A stretch of DNA of 64,000 nt from Hyphobacterium marinum (lineage in GTDB: Bacteria; Pseudomonadota; Alphaproteobacteria; Caulobacterales; Maricaulaceae). The stretch is from the NCBI RefSeq assembly GCF_036330325.1, contig NZ_JAZDRO010000001.1:930001-994000 (forward strand), given 5' to 3'. Positions within the stretch are counted from its first letter, which is position 1. Every line of letters begins with the position of its first letter. This document shows positions 1 through 9,115 of this stretch, piece by piece. The notes beneath the pieces are model-generated. The model had not been told where the DNA came from and searched no databases. It saw only the letters and a program-made list of their open reading frames with translations. Position numbers and translations under genes: made by a program.

Positions 1-2077
1 GCGACATGCCGTCAAAAATCAGGACGCCGGCGGCCATAGCGATGGCAATGAAGCCGAGCACGCTCATGGCGATGACGAGATTGCGGCCCCTGCCGCCGCT
101 GGCGGCTGGCTGGCCGTAGGCTGGATGCCCGGTCTCGTACCCTGCCCGGCGGCGCGCTTCGGCGAGGAAGTCCGCGTCCGCCGTTGCGCCAATGCGGGCG
201 GAGGGGCGCTGTTGTTCGGCCTGCGGGCGGCGATACTGGGCGCGGGCTTCAGCGACCGGCTGGATCTGTTCATCGCGAACGGCTTGAGCGCGCGCCTGTG
301 GCTGGCGGGGCTGCGGCTGACGCGGCTGGGACAATTCGGCCCGGGGATGCTCACTCGCCGGTGCCGCGCTCTCGGACACGATGAAGGGATCGTCGTCCTC
401 GTCCTCGATATCAAACCCGACCGGCGTTTCGGCTTCCGGCGGTGGTTGCAGCGGGGTGTCGAAGTCCGGCAGGTCTTCGACGGGTGCCGGGGCCGGGGTC
501 TCGGCCGCCTTCGGCGAAGCGGCTTCGGGCGCGTTCCGGGTTTCGATCGCTTCGAGCCGGTCGGCGAGCGCGTTCATCGCGCGCTGGACGGGGGACAGCG
601 CTTCCTCGGTTTCGGCGCGCGCCGCGCTGAGCCGCTCCTGGACACCGGAAAGGGCGGCTTCGATGCGTTGCGCGGTGCGTTCCTCGGACTGGCGCAGGCG
701 TTCAGCGAGGTCGTCCTCGCGCGCGGGCTGGGCCTTGAGTTGTTCCACGGCCGCGGCCATGCGCTGGCTGGCGGCTTCGACAGCCTCCGCGCTTCTGTTC
801 TCGGCCTGGCTGACGCGATCAGCGAGCGACTGGCCGAGGCGGGCGACTTCCTCGCCGATGCGCTTGACCGACGAGCGGTTCTCTTCACGGACCTGATCGA
901 GCCGGCGGTCCATGTCCCGTTCGGCTCGGGCATCCCGGGCGGATTCGCCGGTCTTGCGTTCCAGCTCGGCGAAACGGTCATCCATCACGCGGGCGAGGCG
1001 CGTGATTTCCATGCCGATCCGGGACAGCGATTCCGAATGGCCGGTTTCTGCACCGGCGAGGCGGCGCTCGGCAGATTGCAGCGCTTTTTCCAGCCGTTCG
1101 ACGCGGGATTCTGAGGCGACGGATTCCAGCTCCCGGGCGAACTGGGCGCGGGTGTCGGCGACGATGCGCGCCAAATCATTTGAAAGCTCGTCGAAGCGGC
1201 GGTCGAAATCCCCGCCGCTATTGGTCAGGGCGCGGGCCTCGAGCTGGCGCAGGCGCGTGTCGAGCCGCGCCATGGCTTCGTCGAGCGCGCCGGCGGCATC
1301 GTTGGTCAGGTTTTCAGCAGCATCGACGCGGCGGCGCAGCCGTTCCAGCGCGCCATGCAGGCCATAAAGCGCTTCGCCGGTCTTGCGGTCACGGTCAGCG
1401 GTTCGCTGGGCATCCTGCCCCACCGATGCCGTGCGGTGTTCGATCTCGGCCAGACGCTGTGTCAGCGTCTTCGTCGCGCTTTCGGCGGCTTCGGCGGCCT
1501 TGCGGGCCAGCCCTTCGGTTTCGTCGAGCCGCAGGCCGGTCTCGGTCTCGGTCTGGTAGAGTCGGGACGCAAGCTTTCCAAAAGCGGTCTCGAAGGCCTT
1601 TACCGTTTCGGGCGACATCGCACCCTCGGCTTCTTCGAGGGATTTGACGCGCTGGGCCAGCGTCTCGGCGGACTTCTGCGCGCGCTCGATCGCGGCGCGG
1701 GTTTCCTGGGTTTCGTTAGAGAACCGTCCGGAGGTCGACTCCAGCCGCCGGGCGAGGGCGGCGACGGACTGGCCGACATTCATGAGCGTGGACGTGGATT
1801 TCTCTTCAGAGGACTCGATGCGTTCGGTCAAACGTTCGACCATGCCGCGCAAGGCATCTTCGCCGGGGTCTTGCGCGGTATGTCCAAAGCCCGGGAAGCC
1901 TTCCAGATTGCGTTCCCAGCGGGGATTGTCGGGGTCGGCTTCGGGGCTGCCATCGTCAAGAATGACGCGGTTCAGCCACTCGCCAAGCGTCATCCCCTCG
2001 CGCCGTGCCGCCGATTTGGCGCGCGAGCGGGCGCGGGGATCAATTCCCTTCACGCTCCACGGTGCCCCCGACGACAT
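1..2077 (-). CDS. podJ: PodJ-like polar localization factor (5' part; runs off left edge)
   Basis: About 692 residues are visible; the rest lies beyond the left edge. The N-terminus has the signature of PodJ/PodJL proteins (PWSVKGIDPRAR followed by GMTLGEWLNRVI, residues 6-40). A very long Glu/Arg/Ala-rich coiled coil follows (about 80-530), then a Pro/Gln/acidic disordered linker (about 530-655) and one transmembrane segment starting NLVIAMSVLGF (about 662-686). In the family, the cytoplasmic coiled coil scaffolds polar organelle assembly and division polarity, and the periplasmic part carries Sel1 repeats and a peptidoglycan-binding domain; that part would be off-window. The ATG is preceded by GGGGAG at good spacing. 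A CtrA-like box and a GANTC site lie upstream. The calling frame has no stop anywhere from 2077 to 1. Confidence 0.88.
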   Translation of the reverse strand, partial: MSSGAPWSVKGIDPRARSRAKSAARREGMTLGEWLNRVILDDGSPEADPDNPRWERNLEGFPGFGHTAQDPGEDALRGMVERLTERIESSEEKSTSTLMNVGQSVAALARRLESTSGRFSNETQETRAAIERAQKSAETLAQRVKSLEEAEGAMSPETVKAFETAFGKLASRLYQTETETGLRLDETEGLARKAAEAAESATKTLTQRLAEIEHRTASVGQDAQRTADRDRKTGEALYGLHGALERLRRRVDAAENLTNDAAGALDEAMARLDTRLRQLEARALTNSGGDFDRRFDELSNDLARIVADTRAQFARELESVASESRVERLEKALQSAERRLAGAETGHSESLSRIGMEITRLARVMDDRFAELERKTGESARDARAERDMDRRLDQVREENRSSVKRIGEEVARLGQSLADRVSQAENRSAEAVEAASQRMAAAVEQLKAQPAREDDLAERLRQSEERTAQRIEAALSGVQERLSAARAETEEALSPVQRAMNALADRLEAIETRNAPEAASPKAAETPAPAPVEDLPDFDTPLQPPPEAETPVGFDIEDEDDDPFIVSESAAPASEHPRAELSQPRQPQPRQPQARAQAVRDEQIQPVAEARAQYRRPQAEQQRPSARIGATADADFLAEARRRAGYETGHPAYGQPAASGGRGRNLVIAMSVLGFIAIAMAAGVLIFDGMS

Positions 2078-2119
2078 ACGAATCACACTCCCCGCCTTTG
2101 GACAGACCGTATCGAGCGG

Positions 2120-2134
2120 TTAATTTAGTGTAAA
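2120..2134 (-). promoter_or_regulatory. Candidate CtrA box upstream of podJ
   Basis: Read on the minus strand this is TTTA-N7-TTAA, one mismatch from the CtrA consensus TTAA-N7-TTAA. It lies 43-57 bases before the podJ ATG. A GANTC (CcrM methylation) site, GAATC, lies at 2080-2084 between the box and the start codon. Cell-cycle control of podJ is known in Caulobacter; that these bases do the job here is inference. Confidence 0.4.
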
Positions 2135-2298
2135 CCAGCCGCCCGGACGCTATATCTTGTGTTTCCACAGGATTGCGCGCCGAAAGGATGCGGCTGCCGC
2201 GTCTGTCACATCGGTTAATGACGGCTGCTCCGGTTAACGTGTGGTAAAGCATGTGCGCCACACGCCGGAAAAAGCCGTTTTCTACCGGGGATTAGTCC

Positions 2299-4155
2299 CT
2301 AGTCGAGCGGCAGGAAAAAATCCGGAGCCAACCCTCTCAGCCGGTCTTCCAGAATGTAGGTCTGGGCCAGCAGCGGCTGGAACGGGTCTTCGTCGATCAC
2401 GCGCCCCAGGTCGAAGAGTGACCAGGCCGCCCGGCGGTCCCCTGTCGTCAGCAGGAGTTGGCCCAGGTGCCAGTAGGCCGCCGGGGCCGCCGGATCATTC
2501 TCCAGGGCGGTGGCCAGCATGGCGAAGGGGTCCGCGTCCTCGGGCGGTTCGCCGCCGCTGGCGGTCCAGGCGATGACTTCGTTTGCCGCGATGATGTTGG
2601 CGGCTGCACCCGCATAGCCGCCCATGTCGAGATAGGGCGCGACACCTTCATAGGCGGCCGCATGACGGCTGGTCGCGATGGCGGCGATGCCGTCGAAAAA
2701 GCCTTCGAACTCCGCATTGCCCAGGCCTGCCGAGACGATCCGGCTGGCGATGGCGCAGCTGGGGCGTTCGGTCGTCTGGGGCGAACAGGCCGTGGAATGC
2801 GCGCTTTCCTGATAAGCGGCGAGATAGGCGGCCGGGTAGTTGCCAGCATCAAGATAGGCTTCGGCCTCGGCGACGATGGCCGCGGTGTGATCGGTATCGG
2901 CGCTGGCGAGGGCCTGTTCGAAGGCAGGCACGACGCGCGCGGTGATGACCGCCCGGCCGCCGAATTCGGCAGAAAGATCCTCAGGGAGCGGGAAGGTGGC
3001 CGGTGCGTCCTCGATCCGTTCGAGGGTCCAGATTTCCCGGCGGCCGTCCGGGCTGGCCGGGCTGACGACGACCAGCTCGAACCGGGCCGGGATGGTGTCC
3101 AGCCCGTCCATGGCGCTCAAGGCGTCGGGATGCAGCGGCAGGGCATGACGCATCCAGCGGCGGAAGACCGGCATGTGGGCCTCCAGCGCCGCCGCTTCGG
3201 GGGTGTCGGTCGTGGCCGAAACGGGGCCGGGCATATCGGTGTCGTCGACCGCGGCGGTCTCGGTTGTTTCCGTGTCCGCGTCTGTGTCTTCCTCGCTGTC
3301 ATCACCGCGCAGCAAGTCGAGCAAGGGATCGTCCTCCGCTTCCGGAGTGTCATCGCCATCCGTCCCGGATTCGGCGTCGCCAGCAGGCTCCAGTTCGAGG
3401 ACGACCTCGCTGGCGGCGTCTTCGGCCGCCTCGGCGGCGTCCGGCGTCACGAAGGCGAAGACCACCACGCCGTCGCGGCTCACCCGTTCCATGCCATTCG
3501 ACGTTTCGCGGGAAAGCGTCACCGGTGTGCGGCGCAGCCCCATGGCCGCTTCCAGCCAGAAGCGGTCGAAACTCTGCTCAGGGCCAAAGGGAATGTCGTC
3601 AAGCGTGCCGCCCTGCGACAGGCCGAAATAGGTGTCGAGCCGCTGGCGGATCTCGCCGTAGAAGGATTCATTGCGCATCGTGCGGGCTTCGAGGTCGAGC
3701 GCGATGCGGCGGTTATGTGCGAAGTCGTAGAGGATCGGCGCGTCGCCACCGGGATCAAACGCGAAGTCCGGCCCCAGCGTCACGACGCGCTCGGACTCGC
3801 CGTCGATATCCGTGCCGTCCATTTCCTCGCGGCGGACTGACCAAATGAGGCGGGCGACCTGGCCGTCCTCGATCTCGCGCGCCGGGTATTCCGCAGCCGT
3901 CAGGTGCGGACCGGCAAGAATCTCGGGCGTGGCAATCCGCGTCTGCTCAACAGCAACGTCGGCGGTCTCTTGTCCGTCACCGTCGGCCGAGGCGCCTTCC
4001 CCGCTCTCGTCAGTTTCGCCGCTTTCGGTGGCATCTTCGCCGCTATCGTCCGCCACATCCTCAGCCTCATCGGGGAAGGGGATGGTGACGCCCGGTATGG
4101 CTCCGGCCTGGGCGGCCAGAGCGAGGGCGGCGATCAGTCCGGTCAATAGACGCAT
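2299..4155 (-). CDS. Acidic exported protein of unknown function
   Basis: 618 residues from the start chosen because it begins a clear signal peptide (MRLLTGLIAALALAAQAGA). An in-frame upstream extension to 4245 would bury the signal and is unlikely. After the signal come an Asp/Glu/Ser/Thr-rich stretch, a folded region with the motif AHNRRIALDLEART, and a second acidic linker of about 70 residues. The C-terminal half is helical and contains short TPR-like pairs (LDAGNYPAAYLAAYQ, WHLGQLLLTTGDRRAAWSLF). Cysteines in the C-terminal half could form a periplasmic disulfide. I recognise no family. The two acidic linkers suggest separate domains tethered in the periplasm. No clear Shine-Dalgarno is visible before the ATG. 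It stands alone, tandem with podJ but separated from it by about 220 bases. Confidence 0.7.
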   Translation of the reverse strand: MRLLTGLIAALALAAQAGAIPGVTIPFPDEAEDVADDSGEDATESGETDESGEGASADGDGQETADVAVEQTRIATPEILAGPHLTAAEYPAREIEDGQVARLIWSVRREEMDGTDIDGESERVVTLGPDFAFDPGGDAPILYDFAHNRRIALDLEARTMRNESFYGEIRQRLDTYFGLSQGGTLDDIPFGPEQSFDRFWLEAAMGLRRTPVTLSRETSNGMERVSRDGVVVFAFVTPDAAEAAEDAASEVVLELEPAGDAESGTDGDDTPEAEDDPLLDLLRGDDSEEDTDADTETTETAAVDDTDMPGPVSATTDTPEAAALEAHMPVFRRWMRHALPLHPDALSAMDGLDTIPARFELVVVSPASPDGRREIWTLERIEDAPATFPLPEDLSAEFGGRAVITARVVPAFEQALASADTDHTAAIVAEAEAYLDAGNYPAAYLAAYQESAHSTACSPQTTERPSCAIASRIVSAGLGNAEFEGFFDGIAAIATSRHAAAYEGVAPYLDMGGYAGAAANIIAANEVIAWTASGGEPPEDADPFAMLATALENDPAAPAAYWHLGQLLLTTGDRRAAWSLFDLGRVIDEDPFQPLLAQTYILEDRLRGLAPDFFLPLD

Positions 4156-4294
4156 GGGAGGGCTCGCTGGCTGAGTGATCGGGTTCGGGCGGCCATTGAA
4201 CAGCCGATTGAGGCGAAGGAAGGGCGGCTGATGGCCCGGCGTCAACTCCTGTTTTCCACAGGAATGGCGAGAAAATCAGCGCCGCGTCATAAAA

Positions 4295-4316
4295 TTTACG
4301 TTGACGTTCGCGTAAA
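4295..4316 (+). promoter_or_regulatory. Candidate MerR-family operator
   Basis: Perfect arms TTTACG (4295-4300) and CGTAAA (4311-4316) are separated by 10 bases, with two further matching positions inside each arm. The dyad sits 20 bases before the ATG of the MerR-type regulator. Related TTACG-rich dyads are bound by LiuR-type MerR regulators of acyl-CoA catabolism (from memory), which suits the downstream genes. Direct binding is inferred. Confidence 0.55.
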
Positions 4317-4335
4317 GATTATTCACGCTGGGAGC

Positions 4336-4824
4336 ATGATCAAGCCGGTTCCGCCCGACGCTGAATTCACCATCCGCGACCTCGCCGCCGAGTTCGATGT
4401 TACGGCGCGCACGCTGCGCTTCTACGAGCAGAAAGGCCTCCTCGCGCCGAAGCGGCGTGGCGCGGCCCGCATCTATTCCGCGGCCGACCGGGCACGCCTG
4501 CTGGTGATTTTGCGCGGCAAGCGGGTCGGATTTTCGCTCGATGAGATTCGCGAGATGCTCGAGCTGGAAGCCATTACCAGCCGCGACACGCACGCGCTCG
4601 AACAGACGCTCGCCCGCTTCCGCAAGCGGATCGAGGCGTTGCAGCTCCAGCGTGAAGACATCGAGGCGGCCATCGCCGAGCTCGAAGGCGGGTGCCAGTG
4701 GATGGAAGAGCATCTCGCCGACCGCGAACCGAGCGACGACATCAAGCATCGCGCCCGCGCCTTTGAGGCACTGGCGGCCGCCCGCATGAATCCCTGGACC
4801 GGGGCTGCCCCGGAAACCGCCTGA
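4336..4824 (+). CDS. MerR-family transcriptional regulator of the adjacent acyl-CoA oxidation genes
   Basis: 162 residues. The N-terminal winged helix-turn-helix is classic MerR (FTIRDLAAEFDVTARTLRFY, then EQKGLLAPKR and ARIYSAADRARL), followed by a dimerisation coiled coil (about 85-130). There is no long effector domain and no metal-binding cysteine pattern. Family members of this size beside acyl-CoA dehydrogenase genes (LiuR-like) control fatty-acid or branched-chain amino-acid breakdown. The start at 4336 has GGGAG just upstream; a longer in-frame extension would run through the operator dyad and is rejected. The first dehydrogenase gene begins 33 bases downstream in the same direction, so the regulator probably heads the operon and is autoregulated. 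The effector is unknown. Confidence 0.82.
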   Translation: MIKPVPPDAEFTIRDLAAEFDVTARTLRFYEQKGLLAPKRRGAARIYSAADRARLLVILRGKRVGFSLDEIREMLELEAITSRDTHALEQTLARFRKRIEALQLQREDIEAAIAELEGGCQWMEEHLADREPSDDIKHRARAFEALAAARMNPWTGAAPETA

Positions 4825-4857
4825 CCTGAACGCCTTTCCCGAGAACGGAGCCCCGCC

Positions 4858-6633
4858 ATGCCGAGCTATTCCGCCCCGACCCGCGACTACAAATTCCTGC
4901 TTCACGAAGTGCTGAACCTGTCGCAGTACGAAAGCCTGCCGGGTTTTTCCGAAGCGAGCCCGGACGTGGTCGACGCCATCCTGGAAGAGGGTGCGAAGAT
5001 CGCGGAAAACGTGCTGGCTCCGCTCAATCGCATTGGCGACGAGCAGGGCTGCACGCGCAGCGATGATGGCTCGGTCAAGACGCCGGACGGGTTCAAGGAC
5101 GCCTACCAGCAATTCGCCGAAGGCGGCTGGATGGGCCTCTCCCACGATCCCGAATATGGGGGTCAGGGCCTGCCGCATACGCTCGGTCTCGCCGTTGGCG
5201 AGATGACGTCAGCGGCCAACATGGCGTTCGCCATGTATCCGGGCCTGACCGGCGGCGCGACGCAGGCCCTGCTTGCAGGCGGATCGGAAGAACAGAAGAA
5301 CACCTATCTGCCGAAAATGATCACCGGCGAGTGGACCGGGACGATGAATTTGACCGAGCCGCATTGCGGCACGGACCTCGGTCTTTTGCGTACCAAGGCG
5401 GTCCCGAATGGCGACGGTTCCTACGCCATTACCGGTCAGAAGATCTGGATCTCGTCCGGCGAGCACGACCTCTCTGGCAATATCATTCACCTGGTGCTGG
5501 CCCGGATCGAGGGCGCGCCGGACGGCGTGAAGGGCATCTCGCTCTTCGTGGTGCCAAAATACATTCTCGATGACGATGGCAATCCGGGCGAGCGCAACAC
5601 GCTCCAGTGCGGCGGGCTGGAAGAGAAGATGGGCATTCACGGCAATGCCACCTGCGTCATGAATTATGACGGCGCGAAGGGCTGGCTCGTCGGCGAGGAG
5701 AACAAGGGCCTCAAGGTCATGTTCGTGATGATGAACGAGGCCCGGCTCGGTGTCGGCCTGCAGGGCCTGGCCGTGGCTGAAGTCGCCTATCAGAACTCGC
5801 TGGCGTTCGCGAAAGACCGGCTGCAGGGCCGCGCCCTGACGGGACCGAAAAACCCCAATGGTCCGGCCGACCCGATCATCGTCCATCCGGACGTGCGCCG
5901 CATGCTGATGGACCAGAAGAGCTTCATCGAAGCGGCGCGCTGCTTCGTCTCCTGGACCGCGCTGCAGGGCGATCTCGAACACAAATCAGACGATGCCGCG
6001 ACGCGCGAACGGGCCGGCGACTACATGGCGCTGCTGACCCCCATCGTGAAAGCCTATCTGACCGACAAGGGTTTCCTCTCGGTCTCCAACGGGCTGCAGG
6101 TGTTCGGCGGGTCGGGCTATGTCGAGGAATGGGGGATGAGCCAGTTCCTGCGCGATGCCCGCATTACCCTCATCTACGAAGGCACAAACGGTATTCAGGC
6201 GCTCGACCTCGTCGGCCGCAAGCTGGCGATGAACGGGATGCGCCCGATCTCCACCTTCTTTGCCGAGATCGACGCGCTGGTCGCCGAAGGCGGGCCCGAT
6301 GCGGTGAAGCCCTATCTCGAGGCGCTGGCCGCGACCAAGGCACAGCTGAAGGAAGGCACCGACTGGCTGGTCGAGAACGGGCTGAAGAATTTCGATCATG
6401 CCGGCGCGGCGAGCCATGACTATCTCCAGCTTTTCGGACTGACCTGCCTCACTCTGATGTGGACGCTGATGGCCAAGACCGCCGCACCGAAAGCGGGCGA
6501 AGCGTTCTACGACAACAAGCTGGCCACCGGCCGCTACTTCCTCGACCGCTGGGTACCGGAAGGCCCGATGCACCTGGCCAAGATGAAGGCCGGTGCCGAT
6601 TCCATGATGGCGCTCGACGCGGAGGCGATGTGA
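4858..6633 (+). CDS. Acyl-CoA dehydrogenase, large (about 590-residue) FadE/DmdC-like type
   Basis: 591 residues, FAD-dependent alpha,beta-dehydrogenation of an acyl-CoA. Visible: N-terminal helical domain, the FAD/substrate strand motif MNLTEPHCGTDLGLL, the middle beta domain, and the C-terminal motif IYEGTNGIQALDL holding the catalytic glutamate (Glu441). An extra C-terminal region of about 130 residues marks the long subfamily that includes 3-methylmercaptopropionyl-CoA dehydrogenase (DmdC) and several fatty-acyl-CoA dehydrogenases; the substrate cannot be told from sequence. The start follows GAGAACGGAGCC. Its stop overlaps the next start (ATGTGATG), so the two dehydrogenases are translationally coupled. 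Confidence 0.93.
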   Translation: MPSYSAPTRDYKFLLHEVLNLSQYESLPGFSEASPDVVDAILEEGAKIAENVLAPLNRIGDEQGCTRSDDGSVKTPDGFKDAYQQFAEGGWMGLSHDPEYGGQGLPHTLGLAVGEMTSAANMAFAMYPGLTGGATQALLAGGSEEQKNTYLPKMITGEWTGTMNLTEPHCGTDLGLLRTKAVPNGDGSYAITGQKIWISSGEHDLSGNIIHLVLARIEGAPDGVKGISLFVVPKYILDDDGNPGERNTLQCGGLEEKMGIHGNATCVMNYDGAKGWLVGEENKGLKVMFVMMNEARLGVGLQGLAVAEVAYQNSLAFAKDRLQGRALTGPKNPNGPADPIIVHPDVRRMLMDQKSFIEAARCFVSWTALQGDLEHKSDDAATRERAGDYMALLTPIVKAYLTDKGFLSVSNGLQVFGGSGYVEEWGMSQFLRDARITLIYEGTNGIQALDLVGRKLAMNGMRPISTFFAEIDALVAEGGPDAVKPYLEALAATKAQLKEGTDWLVENGLKNFDHAGAASHDYLQLFGLTCLTLMWTLMAKTAAPKAGEAFYDNKLATGRYFLDRWVPEGPMHLAKMKAGADSMMALDAEAM

Positions 6634-7799
6634 TGCAGGTTGATCCTCTCAATGTTCCCAAACCGGCTTGGCTCGACCAGGAAGACGTGAACATGTTCGA
6701 CCACGCGGTGCGTGGCTTCATCGAAAAGGAATGCAAGCCGCACGGTGACCGCTGGGAAAAGTCCGGCATGGTCGACCGCGAGGTCTGGAACAAGGCCGGT
6801 GATGCCGGAATTCTCGTCCCGGCCTGCCCGGAGGAATATGGCGGTGCGGGTGGTGACTGGCGTCACGATTACGCCTTCCACATGGCGGTCGCGGAAATGG
6901 GCGTTGATGGCTGGGGTGCGTCGCTGCACAACTCCATCGTCGCGCCCTATATCTGGCACTATGGCTCGGAAGAGCAGAAGAAGAAATGGCTGCCGAAAAT
7001 GGTGTCGGGCGAGTATGTCGGGGCAATTGCCATGTCCGAGCCTGCCGCCGGCTCAGACCTGCAGGGCACCAAGACCACCGCAAAGCGCGACGGCAATGGC
7101 TACCGCATCAACGGGTCGAAGACCTTCATCACCAATGGCGGCACGGCGAATTTCATCATTGTCGTGGCCAAGACCGACCCCGACGCCGGCCACAAGGGCG
7201 TGTCGCTCTTCTGTATCGAGACTGACGGGCTGGAAGGCTTCCGGCGCGGCAAGCTGCTCGACAAGGTGGGCCTGAAAGGCCAGGACACGGCCGAGCTTTT
7301 CTTCGACGACATGTTCGTCCCGGCTGATGCGCTGCTGGGTCCCGAAGAGGGCCAGGGCTTTATCCAGCTGATGCAGCAATTGCCTCAGGAACGCCTGCAG
7401 ATCGCCGTGCAGGGTGTCGGCATGATGAAACGCGCGCTCGCCGAAACCATCGCCTACGTGAAAGAGCGCCACGCCTTCGGCAAGCCGATCATCGGATTCC
7501 AGAATACCCAGTTCAAACTGGCGGAGCTGAAGACCCAGGCCACCATCGCAGAAGTGTTCGTCCAGCACTGTTCCGACCTGCTCATCAAGGGCGAGCTCGA
7601 CGCGGGCACGGCCTCGATGGCGAAATACTGGGTCTCGGATATCCAGTGCATGCTGGTCGATGAATGCGTCCAGCTGCATGGCGGCTATGGCTTCATGAAC
7701 GAGTATCCCATCGCCCGCATGTGGCGCGACAGCCGCGTCCAGCGCATCTATGGCGGCACGAACGAGATCATGAAACTGCTCATCGCCCGGACGCTTTGA
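6633..7799 (+). CDS. Acyl-CoA dehydrogenase, long-chain (LCAD)-like
   Basis: 388 residues, a standard-length acyl-CoA dehydrogenase. The C-terminal motif is IYGGTNEIMKLLIAR: glycine occupies the place where many family members carry the catalytic glutamate. As in LCAD and isovaleryl-CoA dehydrogenases, the base is instead expected on helix G, and LPQERLQIA supplies it (Glu253). This points to long-chain or branched-chain acyl-CoAs, inferred. The FAD-binding motif AMSEPAAGSDLQGTKT is intact. The start codon overlaps the stop of the preceding dehydrogenase by one base. A 102-base gap with a palindromic repeat separates it from the thiolase. Confidence 0.93.
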   Translation: MQVDPLNVPKPAWLDQEDVNMFDHAVRGFIEKECKPHGDRWEKSGMVDREVWNKAGDAGILVPACPEEYGGAGGDWRHDYAFHMAVAEMGVDGWGASLHNSIVAPYIWHYGSEEQKKKWLPKMVSGEYVGAIAMSEPAAGSDLQGTKTTAKRDGNGYRINGSKTFITNGGTANFIIVVAKTDPDAGHKGVSLFCIETDGLEGFRRGKLLDKVGLKGQDTAELFFDDMFVPADALLGPEEGQGFIQLMQQLPQERLQIAVQGVGMMKRALAETIAYVKERHAFGKPIIGFQNTQFKLAELKTQATIAEVFVQHCSDLLIKGELDAGTASMAKYWVSDIQCMLVDECVQLHGGYGFMNEYPIARMWRDSRVQRIYGGTNEIMKLLIARTL

Positions 7800-7807
7800 T
7801 GTTTTGT

Positions 7808-7875
7808 CCCCCCTCCGTCCCGAAACCGCCGCTGCGCGGGGTCCGGGACACCTCCCCCGTGAACGGGGGAGGAAA
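7808..7875. repeat. Intergenic palindromic repeat
   Basis: Contains a perfect hairpin CCTCCCCCGT-GA-ACGGGGGAGG (7851-7872) preceded by CCCTCCGTCCC and a GC-rich linker. A related copy lies near 12436-12483 (CTCTCCGTCC, a GCGGAC-type linker, then CCTCTCCC-ATCA-GGGAGAGG allowing one looped A). This layout is typical of dispersed intergenic repeats in Caulobacterales and relatives. It may also stabilise or attenuate the transcript between dehydrogenase and thiolase. Confidence 0.6.
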
Positions 7876-7901
7876 ACCGTATTGAACGGGAGCACCTCCA
7901 C

Positions 7902-9110
7902 ATGACCGACGCCTATATCTATGATGCCGTGCGCACCCCGCGCGGGAAGGGCAAGAAGAACGGCTCTCTGCACGAGATCACCGCGCTTCAGCTTGCCACC
8001 CAGCAGCTTGAGGCCATCCGCGACCGGAACGGCATCGACACCGCCCATATCGACGATGTGGTGCTGGGCTGCGTGTCGCCGGTGGGCGAGCAGGGGGCCG
8101 ATATCGCCCGCGCGGCGGTGATCAACGCCAACTACGCGGAAAGCACAGCCGGCTTCCAGGTCAACCGCTTCTGCGCGTCGGGCCTGGAAGCGTGCAATAT
8201 CGCGGCGGCCAAGGTGATGACCGGTGAGGCCGGCATGGCGATCGGCGGCGGCGTGGAATCGATGAGCCGGGTGCCGATGGGCTCCGATGGCGGGGCGATG
8301 GTCGCCGACCCGGAAATGGGCTTTGACCACTACTTTGTGCCGCAGGGCGTGGGCGCGGATCTGATCGCGACCAAGTACGGCTATTCGCGCGACGATGTGG
8401 ACGCCTATGCGGTGGAAAGCCAGAAGCGCGCGGCGAAAGCCTGGGAGGAGGGTCGATTCAAGAAGTCGGTCGTGGCGGTCAAGAACCAGCTCGGTCTCGA
8501 CCAGCTCACCCATGACGAGCTGATGCGGCCGGACACCGACATGCAGTCGCTGGCTTCGCTGAACCCGGCCTTCAAGGACCTCTCGGCCTTTGTTGGTTTC
8601 GACGCGGTGGCGATCCAGAAATACCCTGAAGTGGAGAAGATCAATTTCGTCCACCATGCTGGCAATTCCTCCGGTATCGTCGACGGAGCCTCGGCGGTGC
8701 TGATCGGTTCCAAGGAGATGGGCGAGAAGCTGGGCCTCAAACCCCGCGCCCGCATCCGGTCGATGGCCTCGATTGGGTCGGAACCGACCATCATGCTGAC
8801 CGGCCCGGCCCCGAGCGCGCGCAAGGCGCTGGAAAAAGCCGGCATGTCCGCGGGCGATATCGACCTCTACGAGATGAACGAGGCCTTCGCCGCCGTGGTG
8901 CTGCGCTTCATGGATGATCTCGGCGTCCCGCACGACAAGACCAACGTCAATGGCGGAGCCATCGCCATGGGCCATCCGCTCGGCGCAACCGGCGCGATCA
9001 TCCTCGGCACGCTGCTGGATGAACTCGAACGCACCGGCAAGAGTACCGGTCTCGCCACGCTCTGCGTCGGCGGCGGTATGGGGACGGCCACAATCATCGA
9101 GCGGGTGTGA
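7902..9110 (+). CDS. fadA: Acetyl-CoA C-acyltransferase (3-ketoacyl-CoA thiolase)
   Basis: 402 residues, the usual length for thiolase. It cleaves 3-ketoacyl-CoA with CoA, the last step of beta-oxidation. All catalytic elements are present: nucleophilic Cys91 in NRFCASGLEA, NEAFAAVVLRF, His358 in NGGAIAMGHPLGATGA, and Cys388 in LCVGGGMGTA. ESMSRVPMG matches the thiolase covering loop. A good ribosome site (GGGAGCACC) precedes the ATG. It lies between the dehydrogenases and the FadB-like gene in the same direction, so the four enzymes make a complete cycle. Specificity (long-chain versus acetoacetyl-CoA) cannot be read directly; the context favours degradation. Confidence 0.92.
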   Translation: MTDAYIYDAVRTPRGKGKKNGSLHEITALQLATQQLEAIRDRNGIDTAHIDDVVLGCVSPVGEQGADIARAAVINANYAESTAGFQVNRFCASGLEACNIAAAKVMTGEAGMAIGGGVESMSRVPMGSDGGAMVADPEMGFDHYFVPQGVGADLIATKYGYSRDDVDAYAVESQKRAAKAWEEGRFKKSVVAVKNQLGLDQLTHDELMRPDTDMQSLASLNPAFKDLSAFVGFDAVAIQKYPEVEKINFVHHAGNSSGIVDGASAVLIGSKEMGEKLGLKPRARIRSMASIGSEPTIMLTGPAPSARKALEKAGMSAGDIDLYEMNEAFAAVVLRFMDDLGVPHDKTNVNGGAIAMGHPLGATGAIILGTLLDELERTGKSTGLATLCVGGGMGTATIIERV

Positions 9111-9115
9111 TCTTG

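Noticed and set aside
125..1114. Plus-strand open frame across podJ (329 codons)
   Set aside because: The minus-strand podJ frame has the family N-terminus, coiled coil and membrane segment; the plus frame has nothing recognisable.
7053..8975. Long minus-strand open frame across the second acyl-CoA dehydrogenase and thiolase (about 640 codons)
   Set aside because: Antisense to two certain enzymes and full of Arg/His codons.
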